DNA from: Bradyrhizobium hereditatis
GTDB taxonomy: Bacteria; Pseudomonadota; Alphaproteobacteria; Rhizobiales; Xanthobacteraceae
Length of the DNA: 64,000 bases
Assembly (NCBI RefSeq): GCF_020329435.1
Contig: NZ_JAGKJK010000017.1
Location: 1-64,000, forward strand
Reading direction: 5' to 3'
The position numbers and the translations under genes were made by a program. Under the pieces are notes generated by a model that searched no databases, was not told the DNA's origin, and saw only the letters and a list, made by a program, of their open reading frames with translations. How positions within the stretch are numbered: position 1 is the stretch's first letter; each line of letters opens with the position of its first letter. Below, piece after piece: positions 42,851 to 51,167 of this stretch.

Positions 42851-44047
42851 CTACAGCCCCAACACCATCTTCGCGACGATGTCCCGCTGGATCTCCGACG
42901 AACCGCCGAAGATCGTGTACGCCCGGCCGTTGAGATATTCGGGCACCACAGGCAGCATTTCCTCCGGAATGCCTGGCGCCTCGTTGAGGCGGTACAGCGG
43001 CCGCATCGGTTCGACGTAGAGACCGTCATTGCCGATCACGTCGACGCCGAGCCGCGTCACCGCCTGGCGGATTTCGCTGACGCGCAATTTCAAGAGCGAC
43101 GACACTGCGCCGGGATTTTGTCCGGTCTGCAATGCGGAGAGCACGCGCAGCTCCGTCATTTCAAGCGCGTCGATGTCAACTTCGATTTCGGACATCCTGA
43201 CCGCGATATCGGGATCATCGATGGCGCGGCCGGTGGATTCCGATTCAGCGAGATCGGAGATCGTCTTCAGCGCATCGCGCAGCTTTGCCGAGGCGATGCC
43301 GGAGCCGCGCTCGAACTCCAGCAGATACTTGCCGTAAGTCCATCCCTTGCCTTCCTCGCCGACCCGGTTGGCGACGGGCACGCGCACATCATCGAAGAAC
43401 ACCTGGTTAACCTCGTGATCACCGCCGATAGTAAGAATCGGCCGCGTCGTGATGCCCGGGCTCTTCATGTCGATCAGGATGAAGGAGATGCCGTCCTGCT
43501 GCCGTTCGGTCTCGTTGGTGCGCACCAGCGCGAACATCATGTTGGCGTGGTGGGCATGTGTGGTCCAGATCTTGGTGCCGTTGATGATGTAGTCATCGCC
43601 GTCACGCACCGCGCGGGTTCTCAGCGAGGCGAGATCGGAGCCGGAGCCTGGTTCGGAATAGCCCTGGCACCAGTAATCTTCGCCCGCGATAATCCGCGGC
43701 AGATAATAATTCTTCTGCTCGGCCGAACCGAAACCGATGATGACGGGGCCGACCATCTTGACGCCCATCACGTTCACATTGGGCACGCCGGCGCGGGCGC
43801 ATTCGGTCTCGAAGATCCAGCGCTGTGCCGGCGTCCAGTCCGGCCCGCCATGCTCCACCGGCCAGCCCGGCGCGCCCCAGCCCTTGTTGTGTAGCGCGCG
43901 CTGCCAGGCCATGCCGATGTCGGGGTCAGAGAACACTGACGGCGTCAGGGCGGTGGCGCGCTTCATCTCGGGCGTGAGATTGGCCGCGATGAAGTCGCGG
44001 ACTTCCTGCTCGAAGGCGCGTTCTTCGGCGCTGAAGGTTAGATCCAT
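42851..44047 (-). CDS. Acyl-CoA dehydrogenase, second of a pair
   Basis: The 398-residue FAD enzyme oxidises an acyl-CoA to the 2-enoyl-CoA. Family motifs such as CQGYSEPGSGSDLASLRT (FAD/substrate loop) and KIWTTHAHHAN are clear. The start ATG has AAGGAG seven bases upstream. It is the last gene of an ECH-ACAD-ACAD operon; paired ACADs of this kind often form heteromeric dehydrogenases acting on steroid or branched/aromatic acyl-CoAs. The exact substrate is not known. Confidence 0.92.
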   Translation of the reverse strand: MDLTFSAEERAFEQEVRDFIAANLTPEMKRATALTPSVFSDPDIGMAWQRALHNKGWGAPGWPVEHGGPDWTPAQRWIFETECARAGVPNVNVMGVKMVGPVIIGFGSAEQKNYYLPRIIAGEDYWCQGYSEPGSGSDLASLRTRAVRDGDDYIINGTKIWTTHAHHANMMFALVRTNETERQQDGISFILIDMKSPGITTRPILTIGGDHEVNQVFFDDVRVPVANRVGEEGKGWTYGKYLLEFERGSGIASAKLRDALKTISDLAESESTGRAIDDPDIAVRMSEIEVDIDALEMTELRVLSALQTGQNPGAVSSLLKLRVSEIRQAVTRLGVDVIGNDGLYVEPMRPLYRLNEAPGIPEEMLPVVPEYLNGRAYTIFGGSSEIQRDIVAKMVLGL

Positions 44048-44061
44048 GATGGCGCTCCTTG

Positions 44062-45210
44062 TCAGGCCTGAATGGCACGGCCGCCGAGGGCGGCGTGACG
44101 GCGGTAATGATGGGCGCTGCCGCCGAACAGTGTGTCGAAGGCGAGCAGCCGTTTGAAGTAGGAGCCGATATCGAGCTCTTCGGTGACGCCCATGGCGCCG
44201 TGAAGCTGGACCGATTGCTCGGCGACGAAGCGCGCGCATTTGCCGATCTTGGCTTTCGCCCCTGACGCCGCGCGGCTGCGCACGACCGGTTCGGCGCTCG
44301 CCATCAGCGCGGCACGCAGCGCCATTGAGCGCGCCTCGTCGCATTGCATCGCCATGTCGGCGAGGCGATGGCGGATCACCTGATTGGCAGACAGCGGCCG
44401 GCCGAACTGCTTTCGGATTTTTGTGTATTCCAGTGTCTGATCCAGCAGCGTCTGCATGATGCCGACGGCTTCAGCCCCAAGCGCGGCCATCGCGCGGTCG
44501 ACCGCAGCTTCGATCACCGGCAACGCGTCGCTTCCGTCACCGAGCAACGCATCGCCGGGAAGTCGCACGCCGTCGAGTTCGAGATTGCAGGCGCGGCCGC
44601 CGCCAAGCCGCGGGTAGTCACGTAACGTGAGACCGCGCGTGCCTTGCGGTACCAGGAACAGGCATAGCAAGCCCGGCTTGCCGGATCCGTCATCGACGCG
44701 CGCCGAGACAGCGATCTGGCCCGCGGCGTTGCCGTCGAGCACGGCGGTCTTGTGTCCGTCAAGGCGCCAGCCGTCAGACGTCTTCTTCGCCGTGGCCCGG
44801 ACATTGGCGAGATCGAAGCGCGCCTGACGCTCCGAATGCGCGAATGCCAGGTACAGCGACCCGTCGGCGATCTTCGGCAGCAGCGCCTGCTTCTGCGCCT
44901 CGGTGCCGCACTCTGATATCAACGATGCGCCGATCACGACGGTGGAGAGATAGGGCTCGGCGACGAGGCCGCGCCCGAACGCTTCCATCAGGATTCCGAT
45001 CTCGATCGCGCCGCCGCCAAGGCCGCCGTAGGCTTCGGGGATCGGCAGCGCCAGCCAGCCGAGGTCGGCGAACTGCTTCCATATCTCGGCGCTGAAGCCG
45101 AGCGGATCGTTTGTGATCCGGCGGCGGTGATCGGCGGTATAGGTCTCGCTGACGAAGCGATCGGCACTTTCGCGCAGCAATCGCTGCTCATCACTCAAGG
45201 TGAGGTCCAT
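44062..45210 (-). CDS. Acyl-CoA dehydrogenase, first of a pair
   Basis: The 382-residue protein has an ACAD fold with a weaker FAD/substrate loop (AFAHSERQARFDLANVR) than its partner downstream, and a C-terminal helical region with QLHGAMGVTEELDIG. It lacks the clear catalytic Glu context, which fits a heteromeric pair where one subunit carries the active site. It is separated from the next ACAD gene by 14 bases and from the upstream enoyl-CoA hydratase by 19 bases. Confidence 0.9.
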   Translation of the reverse strand: MDLTLSDEQRLLRESADRFVSETYTADHRRRITNDPLGFSAEIWKQFADLGWLALPIPEAYGGLGGGAIEIGILMEAFGRGLVAEPYLSTVVIGASLISECGTEAQKQALLPKIADGSLYLAFAHSERQARFDLANVRATAKKTSDGWRLDGHKTAVLDGNAAGQIAVSARVDDGSGKPGLLCLFLVPQGTRGLTLRDYPRLGGGRACNLELDGVRLPGDALLGDGSDALPVIEAAVDRAMAALGAEAVGIMQTLLDQTLEYTKIRKQFGRPLSANQVIRHRLADMAMQCDEARSMALRAALMASAEPVVRSRAASGAKAKIGKCARFVAEQSVQLHGAMGVTEELDIGSYFKRLLAFDTLFGGSAHHYRRHAALGGRAIQA

Positions 45211-45229
45211 CTGATGTTCTTTGCTTTCT

Positions 45230-46078
45230 CTATTTCATGGGTGCCGATTTTCGAACCGAGGGATGAAGGCCCGCAGGATCGACGATCATTCCGAACTCTT
45301 GAAGATTATGCGCGTGGCAAAGCTGATGCAGCGCGAATGCCTGCTCGATCGCTGCCGGCTGGCCCATCACGTCGACGGAACGATTGACGGCTTCCTTGGT
45401 CAGCTTCAGCGCGAAGGAAGGTTTGGCCGCGATCCGTTCGGCGAGCTTCATCACAAAAGAGGACAGCTCGTCGCGCGGCACCACATGATTGACCATGCCG
45501 AGCCGGTGCGCTTCCTCCGCGCTCCAGACATCAGCAGTGAACAGCAATTCTTTCGCTTTCCGCGGTCCAAGCTCCCAGGGATGCACGAACCATTCGACGC
45601 CGCAGACGCCCATGGTGACAACGGGATCGCAGAACTCAGCATCATCGCTCGCGACGATGAGGTCGCAGGCCCATGCCAGCATCAGGCCGCCGGCGATGCA
45701 TTTGCCGTGCACCTCCGCGATTGTCGGTTTTGCAAGATTACGCCAGCGCCGCGTGATCTGCAGATAGATTTCCTGCTCGCGGGCGAAGCGGCCATGCGCG
45801 TTAGGTTCGGCGAATCCGCCCCAATTTCCAACCGGCGGAAAATCCACGCCGGCGGTGTTCTTGCCGCCGGGGCGCAGGTCGTGCCCTGACGAAAAATGCG
45901 GACCCGCGCCCGCGAGAATGATGACCTTGACCGCATCGTCCTGCACCGCCTGGTCGAAGGCGGCATTGAGATCGTAGGTCATCTGCAGGTTCTGCGCATT
46001 GCGCGCCTCTGGCCGGTTCATCACAATCCGCGCAATGCGCGGCTCCGGCCGTTCCACGACGATGGTCTCGAATGGCAT
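45230..46078 (-). CDS. Enoyl-CoA hydratase/isomerase family protein
   Basis: The 282-residue crotonase-fold protein has the oxyanion-hole segments HFSSGHDLRPG and HGKCIAGGLML. A Cys in GVCGVEW and an Asp in FCDPVVTMG are where the catalytic acids are expected, so the reaction may not be simple hydration. It leads the operon with the two acyl-CoA dehydrogenases, which suggests a beta-oxidation role. Confidence 0.9.
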   Translation of the reverse strand: MPFETIVVERPEPRIARIVMNRPEARNAQNLQMTYDLNAAFDQAVQDDAVKVIILAGAGPHFSSGHDLRPGGKNTAGVDFPPVGNWGGFAEPNAHGRFAREQEIYLQITRRWRNLAKPTIAEVHGKCIAGGLMLAWACDLIVASDDAEFCDPVVTMGVCGVEWFVHPWELGPRKAKELLFTADVWSAEEAHRLGMVNHVVPRDELSSFVMKLAERIAAKPSFALKLTKEAVNRSVDVMGQPAAIEQAFALHQLCHAHNLQEFGMIVDPAGLHPSVRKSAPMK

Positions 46079-46254
46079 TTACGTCCTCGCGCTTCCTCAA
46101 TTGTTGGCGGCCATGTTGTTATTTCGGCAAGTGATACGCAAGTGCTGTCGCTTGCAAAACGGCCTGCAGATTCGGCCTGACCCGGGCCTGCGCCTGCATA
46201 CCCCACGCAACCATTCTGCTATGCTGGCGTTTGATTGTTTTTGAGGAGAGTTCA

Positions 46255-46863
46255 ATGCGCAGATTCTGGACTGTGCTGGCAGCGCTGGCGACATTGAGTC
46301 TGACCAATTGCGGCTACAACGCGATCCAGACCAATGACGAGCAGGTCAAGTCGGGCTGGTCGGAAGTGGTCAACCAGTATCAGCGCCGCGCCGATCTCGT
46401 GCCCAACCTCGTCAATTCCGTGAAGGGGTTTGCGCAGCAGGAAAAGGACGTGCTGCAGGGCGTCACCAATGCCCGCGCCAAGGTCGGCAGCATCCAGGCG
46501 ACGCCGGAAGTGCTGAACGATCCTGCTGCGTTCCAGAAATTCCAGGCGGCACAGAGCGAATTGACGAGCGCGCTGTCGCGGCTTTTGGTCGTGACCGAGA
46601 ATTATCCGCAGCTCAAATCGGATGCGCTGTTTCGCGACCTGATGGCACAGCTCGAAGGCACCGAGAACCGCATCACCGTGGCGCGCAACCGCTACATCAA
46701 GGCGGTGCAGGACTACAACGTCGGTATCCGCACCTTCCCGAATAATCTGACGGCGATGGCGTTCGGCTACAAGGAGAAGCCGGGTTTTTCGGTTGAGAAC
46801 GAGAAGGCGATTTCGACTGCACCGAAGGTGGATTTCAATCCGACACCGGCGCCCGCGAAATAG
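46255..46863 (+). CDS. LemA family lipoprotein
   Basis: The 202-residue protein has a signal peptide with a lipobox (LSLTNCGYN), then the LemA domain with NQYQRRADLVPNLVNSVKG and NRYIKAVQDYNVGIRTFPNN. AGGAG lies upstream of the ATG. The function of LemA is unclear. It begins an operon with two TPM-domain proteins, a common combination. Confidence 0.92.
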   Translation: MRRFWTVLAALATLSLTNCGYNAIQTNDEQVKSGWSEVVNQYQRRADLVPNLVNSVKGFAQQEKDVLQGVTNARAKVGSIQATPEVLNDPAAFQKFQAAQSELTSALSRLLVVTENYPQLKSDALFRDLMAQLEGTENRITVARNRYIKAVQDYNVGIRTFPNNLTAMAFGYKEKPGFSVENEKAISTAPKVDFNPTPAPAK

Positions 46864-46866
46864 CGG

Positions 46867-47790
46867 GTGAGCAGACAACCCGCGATGAACGCTGCAAGAG
46901 CCTCCATTCTTGCGCTGTTGCTGTGCTGGGCCTGTTCGGCGCTGGCGCTTGTCGCGGTGCCGCCGCTGACGGGCCGGGTCGTCGACCAGACCGGCACGCT
47001 ATCGGCTGGCGATATCGCTTCATTGACGCAGACGCTGAAAGATCTGGAAACGCGAAAGGGCAGCCAGATCGCGGTGCTGATCGTGCCGACGACAGACGGC
47101 GAGGCGATCGAGCAGTTCTCGCTCCGCGTCGCGGAAGCCTGGAAGATCGGCCGCACGAAGATCGACGATGGCGCGCTGCTTGTTATTGCCAGGAATGATC
47201 GCCGTTTGCGGATCGAGGTTGGCTACGGCCTCGAAGGCGCGCTCACCGACGCCACCACCAAGCGGATCATTGACGAAGATATCACGCCCAAATTCAAGGC
47301 CGGCGATTTTGCCGCTGGCGTCGCGGCGGGCGTCAACCGGATGATCCGGGTCGCCGAAGGCGAGAAGTTGCCCGAACCGGCGCCGCCGCATTGGGAAACG
47401 CCCGATCTACTGAGCTATCTTGATCTAGGCAATCCGCTTGTCATCTTCGGGCTGATCGTTCTTGCAGCGGTGCTGCGCAGCTTTCTCGGCCGGTTCATCG
47501 GGGCCGCGGCCGTCGGCGGCATCGTCGGGGTATTTGGCTGGTTCGTGTCAGGATCCCTTGCCGCGGCGATGCTGGTCGGATTGGCGGCCTTTGTCGTCAC
47601 GTTTCTGTTCCAGAATCTGGATTCGAGTGGCCCAACCATGCGCCGCAGCCGATATCAACGCGATCCCGGCGGTTGGGTAATCGGCGGCAGCGGTGGCTCC
47701 TGGGGCGGTGGCTCTCGCTCCAGCGACAGCGGCAGCTTCAGCGGAGGCGGTGGCAGCTTTGGTGGCGGCGGCGCGTCGGGGAACTGGTAG
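46867..47790 (+). CDS. TPM domain membrane protein (YgcG type)
   Basis: The 307-residue protein has a signal peptide, a TPM domain (about 35-160, with GSQIAVLIVPTTDG and LRIEVGYGLEGALTD), two to three membrane helices (about 185-245) and a Gly/Ser-rich tail ending GGGGASGNW. The family is linked to photosystem repair in plants and of unknown role in bacteria. The GTG at 46867 follows the lemA stop by three bases; an ATG at 46885 is possible. Confidence 0.9.
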   Translation: MSRQPAMNAARASILALLLCWACSALALVAVPPLTGRVVDQTGTLSAGDIASLTQTLKDLETRKGSQIAVLIVPTTDGEAIEQFSLRVAEAWKIGRTKIDDGALLVIARNDRRLRIEVGYGLEGALTDATTKRIIDEDITPKFKAGDFAAGVAAGVNRMIRVAEGEKLPEPAPPHWETPDLLSYLDLGNPLVIFGLIVLAAVLRSFLGRFIGAAAVGGIVGVFGWFVSGSLAAAMLVGLAAFVVTFLFQNLDSSGPTMRRSRYQRDPGGWVIGGSGGSWGGGSRSSDSGSFSGGGGSFGGGGASGNW

Positions 47791-47792
47791 GC

Positions 47793-48290
47793 ATGAGCAT
47801 TGGACGCATCATCAGGCATCTTCTCCAGCATCACTGGCGGCGGCGTCTGGCATTTCCGCCGGCGACGCTGGCGAGAATCGAGCAGGCGATTAGGGCCGGC
47901 GAGGCCACGCATGCGGGACAGCTTCGCTTCGTGGTCGAAGGCGCGCTCGACGGCGCTCCGCTGTTTCACAACCAGCCGGCGCGGGAGCGGGCGTTGGATG
48001 TGTTTTCCCAGCTTCGCGTCTGGGACACCGCGCACAACAACGGCGTTCTGATTTATCTGCTGCTCGCCGACCGCGATGTCGAGATTATCGCCGACCGCGG
48101 CATCAACGCCAAGGTCGGCACCGAGGGGTGGGAGCGGATCTGCCGGGAAATGGAAACGGAATTCAAGGCAGGGAATTTCGAGCGCGGCGTGATCAAGGGG
48201 GTCGAAGCCGTGTCACGCGAACTGGCCACGCATTTCCCAAGGACGGGCGGCGAGGCGAATGAATTGCCGGATTCGCCAGTCGTGATGTAG
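47793..48290 (+). CDS. TPM domain protein, third gene of the lemA operon
   Basis: The 165-residue protein has a second TPM domain (ARIEQAIRAGEATHAGQLRF; DVEIIADRGINAKVG) but no signal peptide or membrane helix. It follows the previous gene by two bases and completes a LemA-TPM-TPM operon. Function unknown. Confidence 0.9.
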   Translation: MSIGRIIRHLLQHHWRRRLAFPPATLARIEQAIRAGEATHAGQLRFVVEGALDGAPLFHNQPARERALDVFSQLRVWDTAHNNGVLIYLLLADRDVEIIADRGINAKVGTEGWERICREMETEFKAGNFERGVIKGVEAVSRELATHFPRTGGEANELPDSPVVM

Positions 48291-48633
48291 CCGGCCGCCA
48301 CTTAAACCAATGGATAGTCGGCTCATCCGTTTCCGTTGCGGGAGCCTACCTCAGTTCAGTTTGGCAATACCTGCGCGCAATGGCGTCAGCGGGCACCGGG
48401 TGGTACTCATCAGATCAGTTCTAGTAACCGCAATGCAAGCAACGGAACCGGACCCCATGAGCCGGCAGTTGCAAGACAAGGTCGGCGGCGTAACGCCCGC
48501 CGGCCTTTTCTCATGATCGATCGGTCTACAACCCGATTACAATGCGTTCACGCCCTCGCCGAAGGCCTCTCAGCTACGCGCGCCATCCACACCACGATGT
48601 TGAGGCATGGCGATGTGCAGCGTGCCGGCTGGT
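48291..48633. other. 343-base gap between convergent transcription units
   Basis: It contains the hairpin at 48478-48509 and no credible gene. Short open frames crossing it lack ribosome sites. A small RNA ending at the hairpin is possible. Confidence 0.35.
48478..48509 (+). terminator. Rho-independent terminator
   Basis: AAGG-t-CGGCGGCG pairs with CGCCCGCCG-g-CCTT (one bulge), followed by TTTTCTC. It lies 190 bases past the third gene of the lemA operon and may end that operon or an unannotated small RNA. Confidence 0.65.
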
Positions 48634-49446
48634 CTAGCTGTCGTCGAGTTTGTTGAGGTCGCGAACCGATTGCATGATGGGCTCGAAATTTGCTCGCGCA
48701 TCCAGCGCGTCGAACAATTGCGCGGTGTCGGACAGCAGGCCATGCGAACGCTGGATCGCGATCCGCACGTCCTGCTGCGGCGTGTCGGATAACCGCCCGT
48801 GGCCGGAGAGCAGGATCTTGGAATCCAGGCCCTTCAGCCGCTCCAGCGACTGGATGTAATCCGCGATGCTGCCGGAGCCGAACACGCCCCCCATCACGCC
48901 ACCAGGCATCAAGGTGTCGGAGGCGAACAGCAATCCCTTGTCCTGGTCGAATAAGGTAATGCAAGCCGAGGTGTGGCCGGGCGTGTACATCACGTTGAGG
49001 CGGAAATTGCCGAGGTCGATCAGGTTTCCTTCCTCCAGCCAGAGATCGATGTTGATCGGCACGTTCGGCTCGTTGAACATCTTGCGCAGCATCGAGAAGT
49101 CATCGCGCAGCATGATCTTGTTGGCGGCCAGCCGATGCGCGGCGATGAAGGCGCGACCGTGGAAATGATAGGCGGCGCCGATGTGGTCGAGATGCTCGTG
49201 GCTCAGCACCACCATATCGATATCGTCGGGCTTCACGCCGACGTGGTCGAGGGACGTCAGCAGATGCGGATAGTTTGACGACAGCCCGACATCGATCAGG
49301 ATGGTGCGCGAGCTGCCGCGCACTAGATAGGCGTTAGCCCCGCGGTTCTTGAAACGTATCTGATAGACGTTCTCGGCCGCCTCGATCAGCGTACAGACGT
49401 CGCTGTCGCGCAGCGTCTTGAACGGACTCGGTTTACGTTCGCTCAT
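48634..49446 (-). CDS. MBL-fold metallo-hydrolase
   Basis: The 270-residue protein has the metallo-beta-lactamase motif SHEHLDHIG, the downstream His in YTPGHTSACI and Asp in LFASDTLMPGG, and a third His in LSGHGRLSD, so both metal sites are intact. The substrate is not predictable. Its ATG overlaps the stop of the upstream cyclic-nucleotide-binding gene (ATGA), so the two proteins are coupled. Confidence 0.88.
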   Translation of the reverse strand: MSERKPSPFKTLRDSDVCTLIEAAENVYQIRFKNRGANAYLVRGSSRTILIDVGLSSNYPHLLTSLDHVGVKPDDIDMVVLSHEHLDHIGAAYHFHGRAFIAAHRLAANKIMLRDDFSMLRKMFNEPNVPINIDLWLEEGNLIDLGNFRLNVMYTPGHTSACITLFDQDKGLLFASDTLMPGGVMGGVFGSGSIADYIQSLERLKGLDSKILLSGHGRLSDTPQQDVRIAIQRSHGLLSDTAQLFDALDARANFEPIMQSVRDLNKLDDS

Positions 49447-49817
49447 GAAGCAGCCGCGGCTTTGTAGGCGACGGTATTGGAGGCCCGCAAACGCTTGCTG
49501 AGTGCATCCATGATCATCAGCGCAAAGGCCGGCTGCTGGCTGACCAGATAGACGAAGCGGGCGTGGTTGATCCGCATCACGCGGGTGTTCGGCGCGGCTG
49601 CAATCGCCGTTGCCGATCGGGACGAGCCGTCGATCACAGCCATCTCGCCGAAGAACTCACCCTTGCCGAGCGTGACGATCACCGTCTTGCTGGCGCCGTT
49701 CATCTTGGCGATTTCCACCTTGCCGTCGAGCACAACGAACAGTTCCCGCCCGGTCGAGCCTTCCTCAAAAATGACGTCATCTACATCAAACTCGTTGATG
49801 CATTTCTCGATGGTCAT
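49443..49817 (-). CDS. Cyclic-nucleotide-binding domain protein
   Basis: The 124-residue protein is essentially one cNMP-binding domain with the GEFFGEMAVIDGSSRSATA phosphate-binding cassette. It has no helix-turn-helix, so it is not a CRP-type regulator. The ATG at 49817 has AGGTGG five bases upstream; an ATG at 49856 would add 13 residues without a ribosome site, so I prefer the shorter form. It is coupled to the MBL hydrolase downstream and may sense cAMP or cGMP for it. Confidence 0.8.
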   Translation of the reverse strand: MTIEKCINEFDVDDVIFEEGSTGRELFVVLDGKVEIAKMNGASKTVIVTLGKGEFFGEMAVIDGSSRSATAIAAAPNTRVMRINHARFVYLVSQQPAFALMIMDALSKRLRASNTVAYKAAAAS

Positions 49818-50058
49818 GGTGGCCACCTGCCTTTCTGGCTGGTCGGTTGCGTCCATGTTAATCGGGAAACAGACCGGCGCAAACGGAAGCGACAGGGATG
49901 CCGCAGGGCAGCATAGGGATTTGGGATCGGGCCGGCCGACGTTTGGCGCCCAACACCCGTTCGGATGAGTTCCTAAAATTTCGGTAAGGCCGGGCCCGGT
50001 AACGATTTCGCAAGCAATAAAAGTTACCAAATGGTCAATCAATTCTGGAGAATCCAAC

Positions 50059-51078
50059 GTGAACGATCAGCAATCCCAGCCCACCAGCGGTGAAACCATA
50101 ACTTCTGGCGCGGGGCCGACCGTTCCGGAGATGACCGCGGCGGGCGAGCCGGTAGTGGCTGCGGCAGAGGTCGAGGCAGCAAAACTGGCGCCCGAGCAGG
50201 AAGAGACTTCGCCGAAGCCTGACGCGCCCAAGGTCGAGGCCGCGAAGATGGAAGCACCGAAGGTCGAGGCGCCCAAAGCTGAAGTGCCTAAGGCTGAAGC
50301 TCCGAAGATCGATACCGTGAAGCCGGAGGCGCCGCGCTTTCCTGGCAATATCATGATCATGTCGCCCGGCGAGCGCGTCGGCACTGAAGCGAAGGCTGCG
50401 CCCGCCGAGGCAGCGACGGGCAAGCGCAGGATCGGCGCCATGGCCGCGGTGGTGGCGCTGGCGGCGGTAGCGGGTGCGCTGGGCGGCACGCTCGCGACCG
50501 CTGGCATCGGCAAGCTGATGGCAGAAGAGCCGGCCGCCCAGGCATCAGTGAAGGACAGCGTGCTCGAAGCCGCGGTAGCGCGGATCGACGCCGACATCAC
50601 GGCGCTGAAGGCCAGCCTCGAACACACCGCCAAGACCGGCGTGACCCAGTTCAACAAGACCAATGACCGTCTCGACAAGGTCGAGAAGGCGCAGGCCGAA
50701 CCGGCTGCAAAACTCGCCAAGCTCAGCGAGGCCGTCGACAAGCTCCGCGCCGCCCAGGCGTCGGTGACAACCGCTGCCGCCGCGCCGGCTTCCGCGAAGG
50801 AGAAGGACGTGACCGGCACGATACCGCAACAGGCCGCTGCGGTACCCGCGCCCGCCCCTGCGGCGCCGCCCAAGCCCGAGGTTGCCCGGCTGCCCACCGT
50901 TGAAGGTTGGGTGCTGCGCGACGTCGGCAACGGCAGCGCGCTGATCGAGAGCCGCCGCGGCATTTATGAGGTCTATGCCGGCGATCCCGTGCCGGGGCTT
51001 GGCCGCGTCGACGCCATTCGCAAGCAGGATGGCCGTTGGGTCGTCGTAACCAGCCGGGGCCTGATCGTCGCGCGCTGA
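50059..51078 (+). CDS. Single-pass membrane protein with Pro/Ala/Lys repeats and coiled coil
   Basis: The 339-residue protein has an N-terminal low-complexity region (about 52-92) of APKVEAPKAE-type units, one membrane helix (about 128-148), a coiled-coil stretch (about 170-235) with heptad spacing, a Pro/Ala linker and a small C-terminal domain (VEGWVLRDVGNGSALIESRR). The GTG start follows TGGAGA. The layout suggests an envelope-spanning structural or signalling protein; the function is unknown. A terminator follows. Confidence 0.8.
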   Translation: MNDQQSQPTSGETITSGAGPTVPEMTAAGEPVVAAAEVEAAKLAPEQEETSPKPDAPKVEAAKMEAPKVEAPKAEVPKAEAPKIDTVKPEAPRFPGNIMIMSPGERVGTEAKAAPAEAATGKRRIGAMAAVVALAAVAGALGGTLATAGIGKLMAEEPAAQASVKDSVLEAAVARIDADITALKASLEHTAKTGVTQFNKTNDRLDKVEKAQAEPAAKLAKLSEAVDKLRAAQASVTTAAAAPASAKEKDVTGTIPQQAAAVPAPAPAAPPKPEVARLPTVEGWVLRDVGNGSALIESRRGIYEVYAGDPVPGLGRVDAIRKQDGRWVVVTSRGLIVAR

Positions 51079-51097
51079 CCGGACGACAAACCATTAG

Positions 51098-51133
51098 AAG
51101 GCGCTTCACGGCGACGTGAAGCGCCTTTTTTCT
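51098..51133 (+). terminator. Rho-independent terminator
   Basis: A perfect 11-bp stem GGCGCTTCACG/CGTGAAGCGCC with a GCGA loop is followed by TTTTTTCTT. Confidence 0.92.
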
Positions 51134-51167
51134 TGAATAGACCTCTTTGCGCGGTGTTAGTTGAGGC

